Assembly (NCBI RefSeq): GCF_009687885.1
Contig: NZ_BLAF01000004.1
Span: 1-64,000 of the forward strand
DNA length: 64,000 nt
DNA from: Acrocarpospora pleiomorpha
GTDB taxonomy: Bacteria; Actinomycetota; Actinomycetes; Streptosporangiales; Streptosporangiaceae
Direction: 5' to 3'
Program-made: the position numbers and the translations under genes
Shown here: piece after piece, positions 8,082-17,076 of the stretch
Numbering within the stretch: position 1 is the first letter of the stretch
Layout of the letters: the number at the start of each line of letters is the position of its first letter
The notes under the pieces: model-generated
What the model was told of the DNA's origin: nothing
Databases searched by the model: none
Seen by the model: only the letters and a program-made list of their open reading frames with translations

Positions 8082-9224
8082 GTGACGGCGAGCCTGGGGC
8101 GGCGTCCACTCGACGGTGTACGCGTGGTGACGTTCGCCCAGATGTACCAGGGCCCGTACGCGACGATGCTGCTCGCCGACCTCGGCGCGGACGTGATCAT
8201 CGTCGAGCGGCCCCGGACCGGGGACCTGGCCCGCGCCCAGGGCGCCATCTTCGACGCGCTGAACCGCGGCAAACGTTCCGTGACCCTGGATCTCAAACAA
8301 CCGGCCGACCAGGAGCGGGCGCGCCGGCTCGCGGGCACCGCGGACGTGCTGTTCGAGGCGTACCGGCCGGGCACGATGGCGCGGTTCGGTCTCGGGTACG
8401 CGGAGTTGAGCGCCGTCCACCCCCGGCTGGTTTACGTGTCGGTCTCCGGCTTCGGGCAGGACGGTCCGTACCGCGACAGAGCAGGGCACGACCTGATGTA
8501 CCAGGCGGCGGCCGGCCTGCTCAGCCGGCTCTGCGACCGGCCGGAAGCGGTGCTCCCTGCCCCTGACCTGGAGGTGGGCGCGATCGTCGGCGCCCTCTAC
8601 GCGGCGCTGGGGGCACTGGTCGGCCTGGTCGGCCGGACCGCCACCGGGCACGGCACCCACGTCGACCTGTCCACCCACGAGGCGTTGGTGGCCATCATGG
8701 CCATCCACGTTGAGCAGGTGCTCAACGAGCCGGGCGGATCCGCCGCGCCACCGGGCCGGGAACCCGGATACGGGGTCTACCGCTGCGCGGACGGACTGCT
8801 GATCGCGCTGGGCATCGGCTTCGAGGACCATTTCTGGGAGCTGCTGTGCCAGGAGACCGGACTGGCGGGGCACACGCGGCTGCGCCAGCGGGAACGCCTG
8901 GCCCGCGGCGATGCCCTGACCGGAGAACTGGCCCGGGTGCTGGCCACCCGCACCCGCGCCGAGTGGCAGGAAAGGTTCGACCGGGCCGGGGTGCCGGCGG
9001 GGCCGGTGCACCGACTCGACGAGGCACTCGGCGATCCGCACCTCGCGGCACGTGAGGTGATCCGGCCGCTCGCGGGCCCCTCGCCGCGGCGGTACGTGCG
9101 GCAGCCCCTGCGCCTGAGCGCCTACCCCGCGCCCGATCCCGATCCCGCTCCGCTCCTGGGCGAGCACACCGCTTCGATCCTGCACGAGTTGGACGCGCCG
9201 TCCGCATCCCGAGGAGGCAACTGA
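8082..9224 (+). CDS. CaiB/BaiF family (class III) CoA transferase
   Basis: This 380-aa protein transfers CoA between acids without free ATP. It has the family opening (PLDGVRVVTFAQMYQGPYA) and the nucleophilic Asp in GHDLMYQAAAG (near residue 140). The GTG start at 8082 immediately follows the SDR stop. With the next gene, an acyl-CoA synthetase, it gives the operon two ways of activating its acid. Which enzyme acts on the imported substrate and which recycles CoA is unknown. Confidence 0.92.
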   Translation: MTASLGRRPLDGVRVVTFAQMYQGPYATMLLADLGADVIIVERPRTGDLARAQGAIFDALNRGKRSVTLDLKQPADQERARRLAGTADVLFEAYRPGTMARFGLGYAELSAVHPRLVYVSVSGFGQDGPYRDRAGHDLMYQAAAGLLSRLCDRPEAVLPAPDLEVGAIVGALYAALGALVGLVGRTATGHGTHVDLSTHEALVAIMAIHVEQVLNEPGGSAAPPGREPGYGVYRCADGLLIALGIGFEDHFWELLCQETGLAGHTRLRQRERLARGDALTGELARVLATRTRAEWQERFDRAGVPAGPVHRLDEALGDPHLAAREVIRPLAGPSPRRYVRQPLRLSAYPAPDPDPAPLLGEHTASILHELDAPSASRGGN

Positions 9225-9225
9225 C

Positions 9226-11322
9226 ATGACCGCATCCCGGCCACCACTCGATCGGCTCCTCACGCCCCGTTCGATCGCGATGGTGGGCGCGTCCAACAGC
9301 CCGACCCGCATCGGCGGCACCGTCTTCGCCAATCTGCTCCGCGCCTTCCCCGGCGACGTCCACCCCGTCCACCCCAAGGACCAGGTGGTCCAGGGCCGTC
9401 CGGCCTTCCGCACCGTCGGCGAGCTCCCGGAACCGGTGGACCTGGCGGTGATCGCGGTACCCGCGGCCGCCGTGGTCGACGTGGTCGCCGAGTGCGCGGC
9501 CAGGGGCGTCGGCGGCGCGACGATCATCACCTCGGGGTTCGCCGAGGCCGGGCCGGAAGGCCGCGCCCTGCAGGACCGGCTCACCCAGGTGTCGCGGGAG
9601 ACGGGCATCCGCGTCATCGGACCCAACTGCATCGGATACATGAACGCCCACGACGGGGTGATGGCCAACTTCATGGTCACGGTGGATGAGCCGCTGCCGC
9701 GGCCAGGGCCGGTCGCGCTCGTCTCCCAGAGCGGCGGATTCGGCTCCTACATCACCAACAAGGCGGTGCTGGCCGGGCTGCGGCTGGGCTGGTTCGTCTC
9801 CACCGGCAACGAGGCCGACGTGAACGTAACCGGCGTGCTACGCCATCTGGTGGAGCGTCCGGAGGTGGGGGTGCTTCTGTCGTTCATGGAGACCCTGCGC
9901 GACCCCGAGGTCTTCATCGACACCGCACGCCGCGCCGCCGAACTGGACAAGCCGCTGATCCTCCTGAAGGCCGGCCGTTCCGAGGAGGCGGCGCGGGCGG
10001 CGCTCAGTCACACCGCCTCGATCGTGGGTTCCGCCCAGGTTCTGGATGCGGTCTGCCGTCAGTACGGCGTCTTCGTCGCCTCGACCATGGAGGAACTGCT
10101 CGACCTCGGCACGATCTTCCAGAACGGCCGGCGTGCCCGCGGGAACCGGGTGATCGTGATGACCTCCTCCGGAGGCGCCGGAGTGCTGCTCGCCGACGAG
10201 GCGGGGCAGGCGGGGCTTTCGGTGCCCGTGCTCCCCGAGGAGGAGCAGCAGGCGCTGATCGCCGACATGCCCGTGCCGTTCTACGGCAGCGCCGCCAACC
10301 CGGTGGACACCACCGCCCAGACCACCGCGATGCCCGGCGCCTACCGGAAGGTGCTCTTCTCGGTCGCCCGCAGCGCGTCCGCCGACCTGGTGAGCGCGGT
10401 CACCTGGGCGCGGCCGGGGCCGGCCAACGACGCCATTGTGGAGATGTACCAGAGTACGGACAAGCCGGTGGCGATCCTGTCCACCGCGTGGAGCGAGCAG
10501 TTCCAGCAGGCCGGAGTGCCCACCTACACCGATCCCCGGCGGGCGATGATCGCGCTGGCCGCGCTCGTCCGGCAGTCCGGCCGCCGCCCGCCCGGCTCCG
10601 CGCGATTCACCGCCGACGCGGAACGAGCGCGGGCGGCGCGGGAGCTGATCGCCGCCGCCGACGGTCAGACCACGCTGCTGGAGTCGACCGGAAAGAGCAT
10701 CCTGGCCCGGTACGGCGTGCCGGTGACCCGCGAGGAGATGGCGGCCGACGTGGACGGCGCCGTCGCGGCGGCCGAGCGCATCGGCGGGCCGGTGGTGCTG
10801 AAGGTGATGTCCTACCAGCTGCCGCACAAGTCCGACGCGGGCGCGATCCGGCTCGGCCTGCACGGACAGGACGCGGTCCGGGAGGCGTACCAGGACATGC
10901 TCGCCGAGGTCTCCGTCCGGGCGCCGGAGGCAGTGGTGGAGGGCGTGCTGGTCCAGCGGATGGCGCCCGCGCGGCTGGAGCTGACCTGTGGGATGCGGCG
11001 CGACCCTGTCTTCGGGCCGATGGTCGCGGTCGGGCTCGGCGGCGTGCTGGTGGAGGTGCTCAGCGAGGCCGTCCTGCTGCGCCCGCCGTTCGACGCCGGC
11101 ACCGCCACGGAGGCGCTGGGCGAGCTGCTCGGCGGGCGCCTGGTGACGGGACGGCGTGGCCTGGCCGAGGACGAGCGTGCGGTCACGGCCCGGGTGATGG
11201 TCGCCCTCGGTGAACTGGCGCTGGAACTGGACGAGGTGAGCGAGGTCGACGTGAACCCGCTGCGCGTCGCCGGCGGCGCCGTGCTCGCCGCCGACGCGTT
11301 GATCGTGGTGCGGCATGGCTGA
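9226..11322 (+). CDS. ADP-forming acyl-CoA synthetase (acetate-CoA ligase family)
   Basis: This 698-aa single-chain enzyme makes an acyl-CoA from acid, ATP and CoA. It has an N-terminal CoA-binding domain (PRSIAMVGASNSPTRIGG), succinyl-CoA-ligase-like domains with the phospho-His region ALSHTASIVGS (near residue 263), and a C-terminal ATP-grasp domain from about residue 480 (ARYGVPVTREEM). The domain order is normal for the family. It starts 1 nt after the CoA transferase and overlaps the next gene by 8 nt. Confidence 0.9.
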   Translation: MTASRPPLDRLLTPRSIAMVGASNSPTRIGGTVFANLLRAFPGDVHPVHPKDQVVQGRPAFRTVGELPEPVDLAVIAVPAAAVVDVVAECAARGVGGATIITSGFAEAGPEGRALQDRLTQVSRETGIRVIGPNCIGYMNAHDGVMANFMVTVDEPLPRPGPVALVSQSGGFGSYITNKAVLAGLRLGWFVSTGNEADVNVTGVLRHLVERPEVGVLLSFMETLRDPEVFIDTARRAAELDKPLILLKAGRSEEAARAALSHTASIVGSAQVLDAVCRQYGVFVASTMEELLDLGTIFQNGRRARGNRVIVMTSSGGAGVLLADEAGQAGLSVPVLPEEEQQALIADMPVPFYGSAANPVDTTAQTTAMPGAYRKVLFSVARSASADLVSAVTWARPGPANDAIVEMYQSTDKPVAILSTAWSEQFQQAGVPTYTDPRRAMIALAALVRQSGRRPPGSARFTADAERARAARELIAAADGQTTLLESTGKSILARYGVPVTREEMAADVDGAVAAAERIGGPVVLKVMSYQLPHKSDAGAIRLGLHGQDAVREAYQDMLAEVSVRAPEAVVEGVLVQRMAPARLELTCGMRRDPVFGPMVAVGLGGVLVEVLSEAVLLRPPFDAGTATEALGELLGGRLVTGRRGLAEDERAVTARVMVALGELALELDEVSEVDVNPLRVAGGAVLAADALIVVRHG

Positions 11323-11758
11323 CCGCCGCGACCTGATCGGCCACACCTACCCGCCGTACACGCTGCCGGTGGAGCACGGCAAGGTGCGCGAGTTCGCCCT
11401 CGCCGTCAAGGACGCCGACCCGGCCTACCGCGACCTGGAAGAGGCGCACGCCGCCGGATACCGGAGCCTTCCCGTGCCGCCGACCTTCTCCGCCGTGACC
11501 TCCCACTGGGCCGCCCGGCAGGACGTGCTCGGCCTGGACCTGCGCCGGGTCCTGGCGGGCGGGGCCGAGTGGGAGTACCTGGGCGAAATCGTCGCCGGTG
11601 ACGTACTGACCGTGCGGTCGCGCGTCGCCGACGTCCAGGAGAAGAACGGAAGCCGCGGCCCGATGACGCTGATCGTCACCGAGCACGACTTCGTCAATCA
11701 GCAGGCGGAGACCGTGTTGCGGCTCCGAAGCACAGCAATCGAACTGGGGGAGACATGA
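11315..11758 (+). CDS. MaoC-like dehydratase, N-terminal type (FAS1-like hotdog)
   Basis: This 147-aa single-hotdog protein is of the MaoC_dehydrat_N type (PPYTLPVEHGKVREFALAV; PVPPTFSAVTSHWA). It lacks the hydratase motif D-x-NPIH, which is present in the next gene. Such non-catalytic and catalytic hotdogs pair into one enoyl-CoA hydratase, as ChsH1-ChsH2 do in mycobacteria. It overlaps its partner gene by 4 nt, which favours co-assembly. Confidence 0.85.
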   Translation: MADRRDLIGHTYPPYTLPVEHGKVREFALAVKDADPAYRDLEEAHAAGYRSLPVPPTFSAVTSHWAARQDVLGLDLRRVLAGGAEWEYLGEIVAGDVLTVRSRVADVQEKNGSRGPMTLIVTEHDFVNQQAETVLRLRSTAIELGET

Positions 11759-12225
11759 CCAAGCCGGAGACCGCGGCGCGGATGGCGCCGGGTCACCCCG
11801 TGCCGCCCGCCTCGGTCCACCGTGTCGGCCCGCTGACGCGCACCGACTTCGTGCGCTACGCCGGTGCCGGGGGGGACTTCAATCCGATCCACCACGACGA
11901 GACCTTCGCGCGGGCCGCCGGATACCCTGCGGTGTTCGGGCACGGGCTGCTCACGGCGGGAATCCTCGGCGGCTACGCCGCGTCCTGGCTGGGGCGGCGG
12001 AACCTGCGCCGTTTCAGCGTGCGCTACGTGGATCAGGTCTGGCCGGGCGACACCCTCGTGCTCAGCGGCGAGGTACTCGGCTGCCAGAGCGCCCCGGACG
12101 GCGGCACCGAGGTCGAGGTGGGGCTCCTGGTGCACAGCGAAGCCGAAGGACGCCAGCCGAGGCTGGTGCTCCGCGGCGGCGCGACCGCCGTCTATGCCTC
12201 CGCACCGGCGGGAGCGCGGCCATGA
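11755..12225 (+). CDS. MaoC family (R)-specific enoyl-CoA hydratase
   Basis: This 156-aa hotdog protein has the hydratase-2 motif GGDFNPIHHDE (near residue 40; Asp and His are catalytic in the family) followed by AVFGHGLLTAG. It adds water to an enoyl-CoA. It is encoded between its probable inactive partner and a DUF35 protein, with ATGA overlaps on both sides. In the igr system the corresponding hydratase carries the DUF35 domain as a fusion; here the two are separate genes. Confidence 0.9.
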   Translation: MTKPETAARMAPGHPVPPASVHRVGPLTRTDFVRYAGAGGDFNPIHHDETFARAAGYPAVFGHGLLTAGILGGYAASWLGRRNLRRFSVRYVDQVWPGDTLVLSGEVLGCQSAPDGGTEVEVGLLVHSEAEGRQPRLVLRGGATAVYASAPAGARP

Positions 12226-12590
12226 CCGCGATCGCCCCGCACCGCGAGTACATCGACCGCCTCGCCGCGGGCGAGGTGCCCTTCCAGCGGTGTACGGCGT
12301 GCCAGGCCGCGGTGTTCTTCCCTCGCATCCTCTGCCCCCAGTGCGGCTCCACGCGGCTGAACTGGTGCCCCAGCGCCGGACTCGGCACGGTCTACTCGGT
12401 CAGCGTCCTGTCCCCGCGTGACGCCCTGCCCTACCCGGTCGCGCTGGTGGACCTGGACGAGGGGTTCCGCATGATGAGCACGGTCGTGGGGATTCCCGCC
12501 GAGGACGTCCGAATCGGGATGCGGGTGCGCGCCAGGGTCGACCAGACCGGCCCTCGAGTCGAGTTCACCGTCCTGGAGGGACGTTCATGA
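12222..12590 (+). CDS. DUF35 Zn-ribbon/OB-fold protein
   Basis: This 122-aa protein has a rubredoxin-like zinc ribbon made by two C-x2-C pairs (CTAC near residue 25 and CPQC near residue 39), then an OB-fold. Family members bind acyl-CoA and are obligate partners of SCP2-thiolase-like proteins, for example the ChsH2 DUF35 domain with Ltp2. The next gene encodes exactly such a thiolase, with a 4-nt overlap. I infer an obligate complex. Confidence 0.9.
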   Translation: MTAIAPHREYIDRLAAGEVPFQRCTACQAAVFFPRILCPQCGSTRLNWCPSAGLGTVYSVSVLSPRDALPYPVALVDLDEGFRMMSTVVGIPAEDVRIGMRVRARVDQTGPRVEFTVLEGRS

Positions 12591-13753
12591 GCGGGCCCGA
12601 TCTGCGCGGCGCCGCCGCGATCGTGGGAGTCGCCGAATCCGACCTCGGGGAGGTCGGTCAGGACAGATACGCCATCGAACTCGCCGCTCAGGCGGCGAGC
12701 GCGGCGCTCGCCGAGGCGGGACTGTCCGTCCGGGACGTGGACGGGCTGTTCTGCGCCATCGCCGGGCGGGGAATGGCGCCGCTCGACGTCGCCGAATACC
12801 TGGGCGTGCGGCCCCGGTACACCGACGGCACGATGGTGGGCGGCAGTTCGTTCGTCTCCCACCTGCACCACGCCGCCCTGGCCATCGCGACGGGCGCGTG
12901 CGAGATCGCCCTGATCGTCTACGGCAGCACCGCCCGCTCCGACAGCGGGCGCGGCCGGCTGCCCGGCGGGCCGCCGGAGCTGCCCTCCTACGAGGCGCCC
13001 TACCGGCCGCGCATGCCGATCACCGGGTACGCCCTGGCCGCGGCCCGCCACATGCACCAGTACGGCACCACCCGCGCCCAGCTCGCCGAGGTCGCGGTCG
13101 CCGCCCGCCGATGGGCCATGCTCAACCCGAAGGCGTTCGCCCGCGACCCGCTCACCATCGAGGACGTGCTCACCAGCCGCGTCATCTCCAGCCCGCTGTC
13201 GGCGCTGGACTGCTGTCTGGTCACCGACGGCGGCGGGGCGGTCGTGGTGACCAGGGCCGACCGCGCCAGGGACCTGCCCCGCCCGCCGGTCTACCTGCTC
13301 GGCGCGGGGGAGGCGCACTGGCATCGCACCATCGCGCAGATGCCCGACCTCACCGTCACCGCGGCCACCGAATCCGCGTCCCGCGCCTACGCGATGGCCA
13401 AGCTCGGACCGGGCGACGTGGATGTGGTGCAGCTGTACGACGCCTTCACCATCAACACCATCCTGTTCCTGGAGGACCTGGGCTTCTGCGCGAAGGGGGA
13501 GGGCGGCGACTTCGTCTCCGGCGGACGGATCGCGCCCGGCGGGGCGCTTCCCGTCAACACCAACGGCGGCGGCCTCTCCTACTGCCATCCCGGCATGTAC
13601 GGCATCTTCACCATCATCGAGGCGACCCGCCAGATCCGCGGCGAGGCGGGCGAGCGGCAGCAACCCGGGGCGACGATCGCCATCGCCCACGGCAACGGCG
13701 GCCAGCTCTCCAACCAGGCGACCGCGATCCTCGGATCGGAGGAGAGCCTGTGA
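12587..13753 (+). CDS. SCP2-thiolase-like protein, probable retro-aldolase or lyase
   Basis: This 388-aa protein has the thiolase fold but not the usual nucleophilic cysteine; the equivalent stretch reads GGSSFVSHLHHAA (near residue 87). The C-terminal part has VVQLYDAFTI and SYCHPGMYG, whose tyrosines are candidate acid-base residues (inference). Cys-less homologues paired with DUF35, such as Ltp2, cleave beta-hydroxyacyl-CoA by retro-aldol chemistry rather than thiolysis. It overlaps the DUF35 gene and the next hydratase gene. A thiolase annotation would probably be misleading. Confidence 0.85.
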   Translation: MSGPDLRGAAAIVGVAESDLGEVGQDRYAIELAAQAASAALAEAGLSVRDVDGLFCAIAGRGMAPLDVAEYLGVRPRYTDGTMVGGSSFVSHLHHAALAIATGACEIALIVYGSTARSDSGRGRLPGGPPELPSYEAPYRPRMPITGYALAAARHMHQYGTTRAQLAEVAVAARRWAMLNPKAFARDPLTIEDVLTSRVISSPLSALDCCLVTDGGGAVVVTRADRARDLPRPPVYLLGAGEAHWHRTIAQMPDLTVTAATESASRAYAMAKLGPGDVDVVQLYDAFTINTILFLEDLGFCAKGEGGDFVSGGRIAPGGALPVNTNGGGLSYCHPGMYGIFTIIEATRQIRGEAGERQQPGATIAIAHGNGGQLSNQATAILGSEESL

Positions 13754-14520
13754 CCACCGTCCTGACGGAGCGGGACGGCGCCGTGCTGATCGTGACGTTG
13801 AACCGCCCGGAGAAGCTCAACGCGCTGGACGCGGACACCTTGTACGCGCTCGCCGACGCCTGGCACGAGGCGGCCGACCCAGAGGTCGAGGCGGTCGTCG
13901 TCACCGGCAACGGCCGTGGTTTCTGCGCGGGCGCCGACCTGCGCGCGGCACAGGCGCCCGCGCGGCCGGGGAGCAGCGGCCTGCGGCACACCTATCACCC
14001 GCACGTGCTCGCCATGGCGGCGCTGGAGAAACCCGTGATCGCGGCGGTGAACGGACCGGCCGCGGGCGCGGGACTGTCCCTCGCCGCCGCGGCCGACCTG
14101 CGAATCGCCGCCGACACGGCCACATTCGTCCCGGCCTTCACCGCGGTGGGCCTGGTGCCCGACGCGGGCGGCGCCTACTTCCTGCCGCGTCTGCTCGGGT
14201 ACGCCCGCGCCTACCAGTGGCTGGTCACCGGCCGGCCGCTCACCGCCGCGCAGGCGCTCGACTGGGGACTCGTCTCCGAAGTGGTGCCCGCCGACGACCT
14301 ACTGCCGCACACCCTGCGGCTCGCCCACCAGATGACCGAGACCCCGGGCGTCGCGGTGGGCCTCACCAAGCGGCTGCTCGACTACGGCCTCAACCACGGG
14401 CTGGCCGAACTGCTGGACGAAGAAGCGCGCCTGCAGGCGCTGGCCGTCGCGGCGCCCGGGCGGCAGCAGGCCCGCGCCCAGGTGGTACGCCGACTTTCCG
14501 GTACCGAGGAGGACCAATGA
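13750..14520 (+). CDS. Enoyl-CoA hydratase/isomerase (crotonase family) 1
   Basis: This 256-aa crotonase-fold protein has the CoA-binding opening LNRPEKLNALD, the first oxyanion-hole loop GRGFCAGADL and the second GPAAGAGLSLAAAADL. The GTG start at 13750 overlaps the previous stop. The position of the usual second catalytic Glu holds PDAGGAYFLPR, so only one acid may be present and the exact reaction is uncertain (hydratase, isomerase or hydrolase). Confidence 0.9.
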   Translation: MTTVLTERDGAVLIVTLNRPEKLNALDADTLYALADAWHEAADPEVEAVVVTGNGRGFCAGADLRAAQAPARPGSSGLRHTYHPHVLAMAALEKPVIAAVNGPAAGAGLSLAAAADLRIAADTATFVPAFTAVGLVPDAGGAYFLPRLLGYARAYQWLVTGRPLTAAQALDWGLVSEVVPADDLLPHTLRLAHQMTETPGVAVGLTKRLLDYGLNHGLAELLDEEARLQALAVAAPGRQQARAQVVRRLSGTEEDQ

Positions 14521-15320
14521 GCGATTACAAGACCCTGCTGGTGAACGTCGATGACGGTCTGGCCACCATCGCGTTGAACCGGCCCGAGCGGCTGAACGCG
14601 ATCGGCGGTGGGCTGGAGGCCGAGCTGGGCCGCGCGCTGGCCGAGGTGGCGGCGGATTCGTCGGTGCGGGCGGTGCTGCTGCGGGGCGAAGGGCGGGCCT
14701 TCTGCGCCGGGGGCGACGTCAAGGACATGGCCGGGCGCGCCGCCGACGAGGTCGGGCCGAGCGCGGGCCAGCAGGTGTACCAACTCCTGCACGGCCGCGA
14801 CATCCTGGAGGCCATCCTCTCGGTGCCCCAGCCCATCGTCGCGGCCGTGCACGGGTACGCGATGGGGCTGGGCGCGACGATCGCGCTGTTCTGCGACGTG
14901 GTGATCGCGGCCAGGGACGCCCAGTTCGCCGACACCCACGTCTCGGTCGGCCTGGTGGCGGGCGACGGCGGAGCGGTGGCGTGGCCGCTGGCGATGCCGC
15001 TCGGGGCGGCACGGTACTACCTGATGACCGGTGACCGGCTCAGCGGGACCGAGGCCGCCCGGCTGGGGCTGGCGCTGCGCGCGGTGCCGGCCGCCGACCT
15101 GCTGGCCGAGGCGACCACGGTCGCGCGGCGGCTGGCCGACGCCGCCCCGCTGGCCGTTCAGGGCACCAAGGCGACCGTCAACAAGATCGTAAGGGAGCGC
15201 CTGAACCTGCTGCTCGACCTCGGGCTCGTGCTGGAGGGCGGCACCTTCGTCAGCGAGGACCACAAGGAGGCGGCCGCCGCGTTCGTGGAGAAGCGCGAGC
15301 CCGTCTTCCGGGGCCGGTGA
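14517..15320 (+). CDS. Enoyl-CoA hydratase/isomerase (crotonase family) 2
   Basis: This 267-aa paralogue lies next to crotonase 1, with a 4-nt overlap. The motifs are ALNRPERLNAIGG, GRAFCAGGDVKDM and GYAMGLGATIALFCDV. The position matching the usual catalytic Glu holds GLVAGDGGAVAWPLAM (Asp-Gly). Having two crotonases beside a MaoC hydratase suggests more than one hydration or ring-opening step, as in alicyclic or branched acid degradation (inference). Confidence 0.9.
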   Translation: MSDYKTLLVNVDDGLATIALNRPERLNAIGGGLEAELGRALAEVAADSSVRAVLLRGEGRAFCAGGDVKDMAGRAADEVGPSAGQQVYQLLHGRDILEAILSVPQPIVAAVHGYAMGLGATIALFCDVVIAARDAQFADTHVSVGLVAGDGGAVAWPLAMPLGAARYYLMTGDRLSGTEAARLGLALRAVPAADLLAEATTVARRLADAAPLAVQGTKATVNKIVRERLNLLLDLGLVLEGGTFVSEDHKEAAAAFVEKREPVFRGR

Positions 15321-15323
15321 CCC

Positions 15324-16103
15324 ATGAAGATCGTTGTGTGCGTCAAGTACGTTCCCGACCCCGTCTCCCAGCCCCGGTTCACCGCCGGGCACACGGTCGA
15401 CCGCGAAGGCGTTCCCGGCCGCCTCTCCGAACTGGACGAGTACGCGGTCGAGCAGGCGCTCCGGGTCGCGGACGCGGCGCCGGACACCCACGTCACCCAT
15501 CTGACCGTCGGGCCGGCCCCGGCGGCGGAGGCGCTCCGCAAGGCGCTGGCGATGGGCGGGCACGCGGCGGTGCACGTCAGCGACGACGCGATCGCCGGGT
15601 CGGACGCGGCGGCCACCGCCCTGGTCCTCGCCACGGCGCTGCGCCGCCTGGAGCCGGATCTCGTGCTGTGCGCGATGGCCTCCACCGACGGCGGCACCTC
15701 GCTGGTGCCGGCCATGCTCGCCGAGCACCTGGAACTGCCGCAGCTCACCTTCGCCAACGAGGTGACCGTGACGCCGGACACCGTGAGCATCCGGCGTGAG
15801 GGCGCGAAGGCGACCGAACACCTGGAGGCGGCCCTGCCCGCGCTGGTCTCGGTGACCGACCGCATCGGCGATCCTCGGTATCCGTCCTTCAAAGGGATCA
15901 TGGCGGCGAAGAAGAAGTCCCTGGAGACATGGACCCTCGCCGACCTCGGGATGCCCGCCGACCAGGTCGGGGCGGGCGCCGCTCGCACGGTGGTGGACGA
16001 GATCACGCCCCGCCCGCCCCGGGTCGCCGGGACCGCCGTGCCGGACGAGGGCGAGGGCGGGCGGTACCTCGCCGAGTTCCTGGCCGCGAAGAAGTTCATC
16101 TGA
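15324..16103 (+). CDS. etfB: Electron transfer flavoprotein beta subunit
   Basis: This 259-aa protein has the EtfB opening ([13 protein letters not shown]) and the [13 protein letters not shown] region. It carries electrons from the acyl-CoA dehydrogenases toward the quinone pool, with the alpha subunit encoded next. It starts 3 nt after crotonase 2. Actinomycetes normally also have a housekeeping fixAB pair elsewhere, so this looks like a pathway-dedicated copy. Confidence 0.93.
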   Translation: MKIVVCVKYVPDPVSQPRFTAGHTVDREGVPGRLSELDEYAVEQALRVADAAPDTHVTHLTVGPAPAAEALRKALAMGGHAAVHVSDDAIAGSDAAATALVLATALRRLEPDLVLCAMASTDGGTSLVPAMLAEHLELPQLTFANEVTVTPDTVSIRREGAKATEHLEAALPALVSVTDRIGDPRYPSFKGIMAAKKKSLETWTLADLGMPADQVGAGAARTVVDEITPRPPRVAGTAVPDEGEGGRYLAEFLAAKKFI

Positions 16104-16116
16104 GGAAGGGATCGTT

Positions 16117-17076
16117 GTGGCAGGGGTTTTCGTGCTGGTCGGGCCCGTCGCGGGACAGGTCGGGAAGCCAAGTCTGGAACTGCTCACGCTCGCCCGCCGG
16201 CTCGGCCCGCCGATCGCCGTGTGCGCCGGCGCGGGCGACGCCGAGACGCTGGAGACACTTGGTCGGTACGGCGCCGAACGGGTGCACCTGATCGAGTCGG
16301 AGAACATCGAGGAGTATCCGATCGGCTGGGTGCAGGCCCTCGCCGAACTCGCCGCGGACACGCCACCGCGGGCCGTACTGACGGAGTCCACACCCGACGG
16401 CAGGGAGATCGCCGCCCGGCTAGCGGTACGCCTGGGCGGCGGCGTGCTCACCGACGCCGGGGACGTGCGACCGGGTCCGGACGGACCCGTCGTCACCCAG
16501 TGGGCCTTCGCCGCCGGTTTCACCGTCACCTCCCGGGTGGCCCGGGGGGTGCCGATCATCGCGGTCAAACCCAACGCCGTCGCACCCGAGCCCGCCCCGG
16601 CCGAGCCGTCCCTCACCCGGGCGCGCCTGGTGCCGGACGAGGCGTCCCGGCGCACCAGGATCGTGTCGCGTACGGTCCGGGAGAGCACGGGCCGGCCCGG
16701 GCTGACCGAGGCCGAGATCGTGGTGTCGGGCGGCCGGGGGCTGGCCGCAGCCGAGCACTTCACGCTGATCGAACGCCTCGCCGACGCCCTCGGCGGCGCG
16801 GTCGGCGCGTCCCGGGCGGCCGTGGACGCGGGCTGGTACTCGCACGCCCACCAGGTGGGGCAGACAGGCGCCACCGTGTCACCCCAGCTCTACCTGGCCG
16901 TCGGCATTTCGGGCGCGATCCAGCACCGCGCGGGGATGCAGACCAGCAAGACGATCGTGGCGGTGAACAAGGACGGCGAGGCGCCCATCTTCGAACTGGC
17001 CGACTACGGCGTGGTCGGCGACCTGTTCCAGGTGGTGCCGCAACTCCTGGATGAGATCGCCAGGCGGCGGGTTTAG
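16117..17076 (+). CDS. etfA: Electron transfer flavoprotein alpha subunit
   Basis: This 319-aa protein has the C-terminal FAD-binding signature [12 protein letters not shown] (near residue 268) followed by [19 protein letters not shown]. It forms a heterodimer with the etfB product. The GTG start at 16117 follows GAGGAAGGG. Its TAG stop shares its last base with the GTG start of the next gene. Confidence 0.94.
   Translation: MAGVFVLVGPVAGQVGKPSLELLTLARRLGPPIAVCAGAGDAETLETLGRYGAERVHLIESENIEEYPIGWVQALAELAADTPPRAVLTESTPDGREIAARLAVRLGGGVLTDAGDVRPGPDGPVVTQWAFAAGFTVTSRVARGVPIIAVKPNAVAPEPAPAEPSLTRARLVPDEASRRTRIVSRTVRESTGRPGLTEAEIVVSGGRGLAAAEHFTLIERLADALGGAVGASRAAVDAGWYSHAHQVGQTGATVSPQLYLAVGISGAIQHRAGMQTSKTIVAVNKDGEAPIFELADYGVVGDLFQVVPQLLDEIARRRV

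Noticed and set aside
12587-13753. Ordinary acetyl-CoA acetyltransferase
   Set aside because: The nucleophilic Cys is missing and the gene is paired with a DUF35 gene, as in retro-aldolases.
14382-16874. 830-codon reading frame on the - strand
   Set aside because: Covers crotonase 2, etfB and etfA in antisense; no domain is visible.
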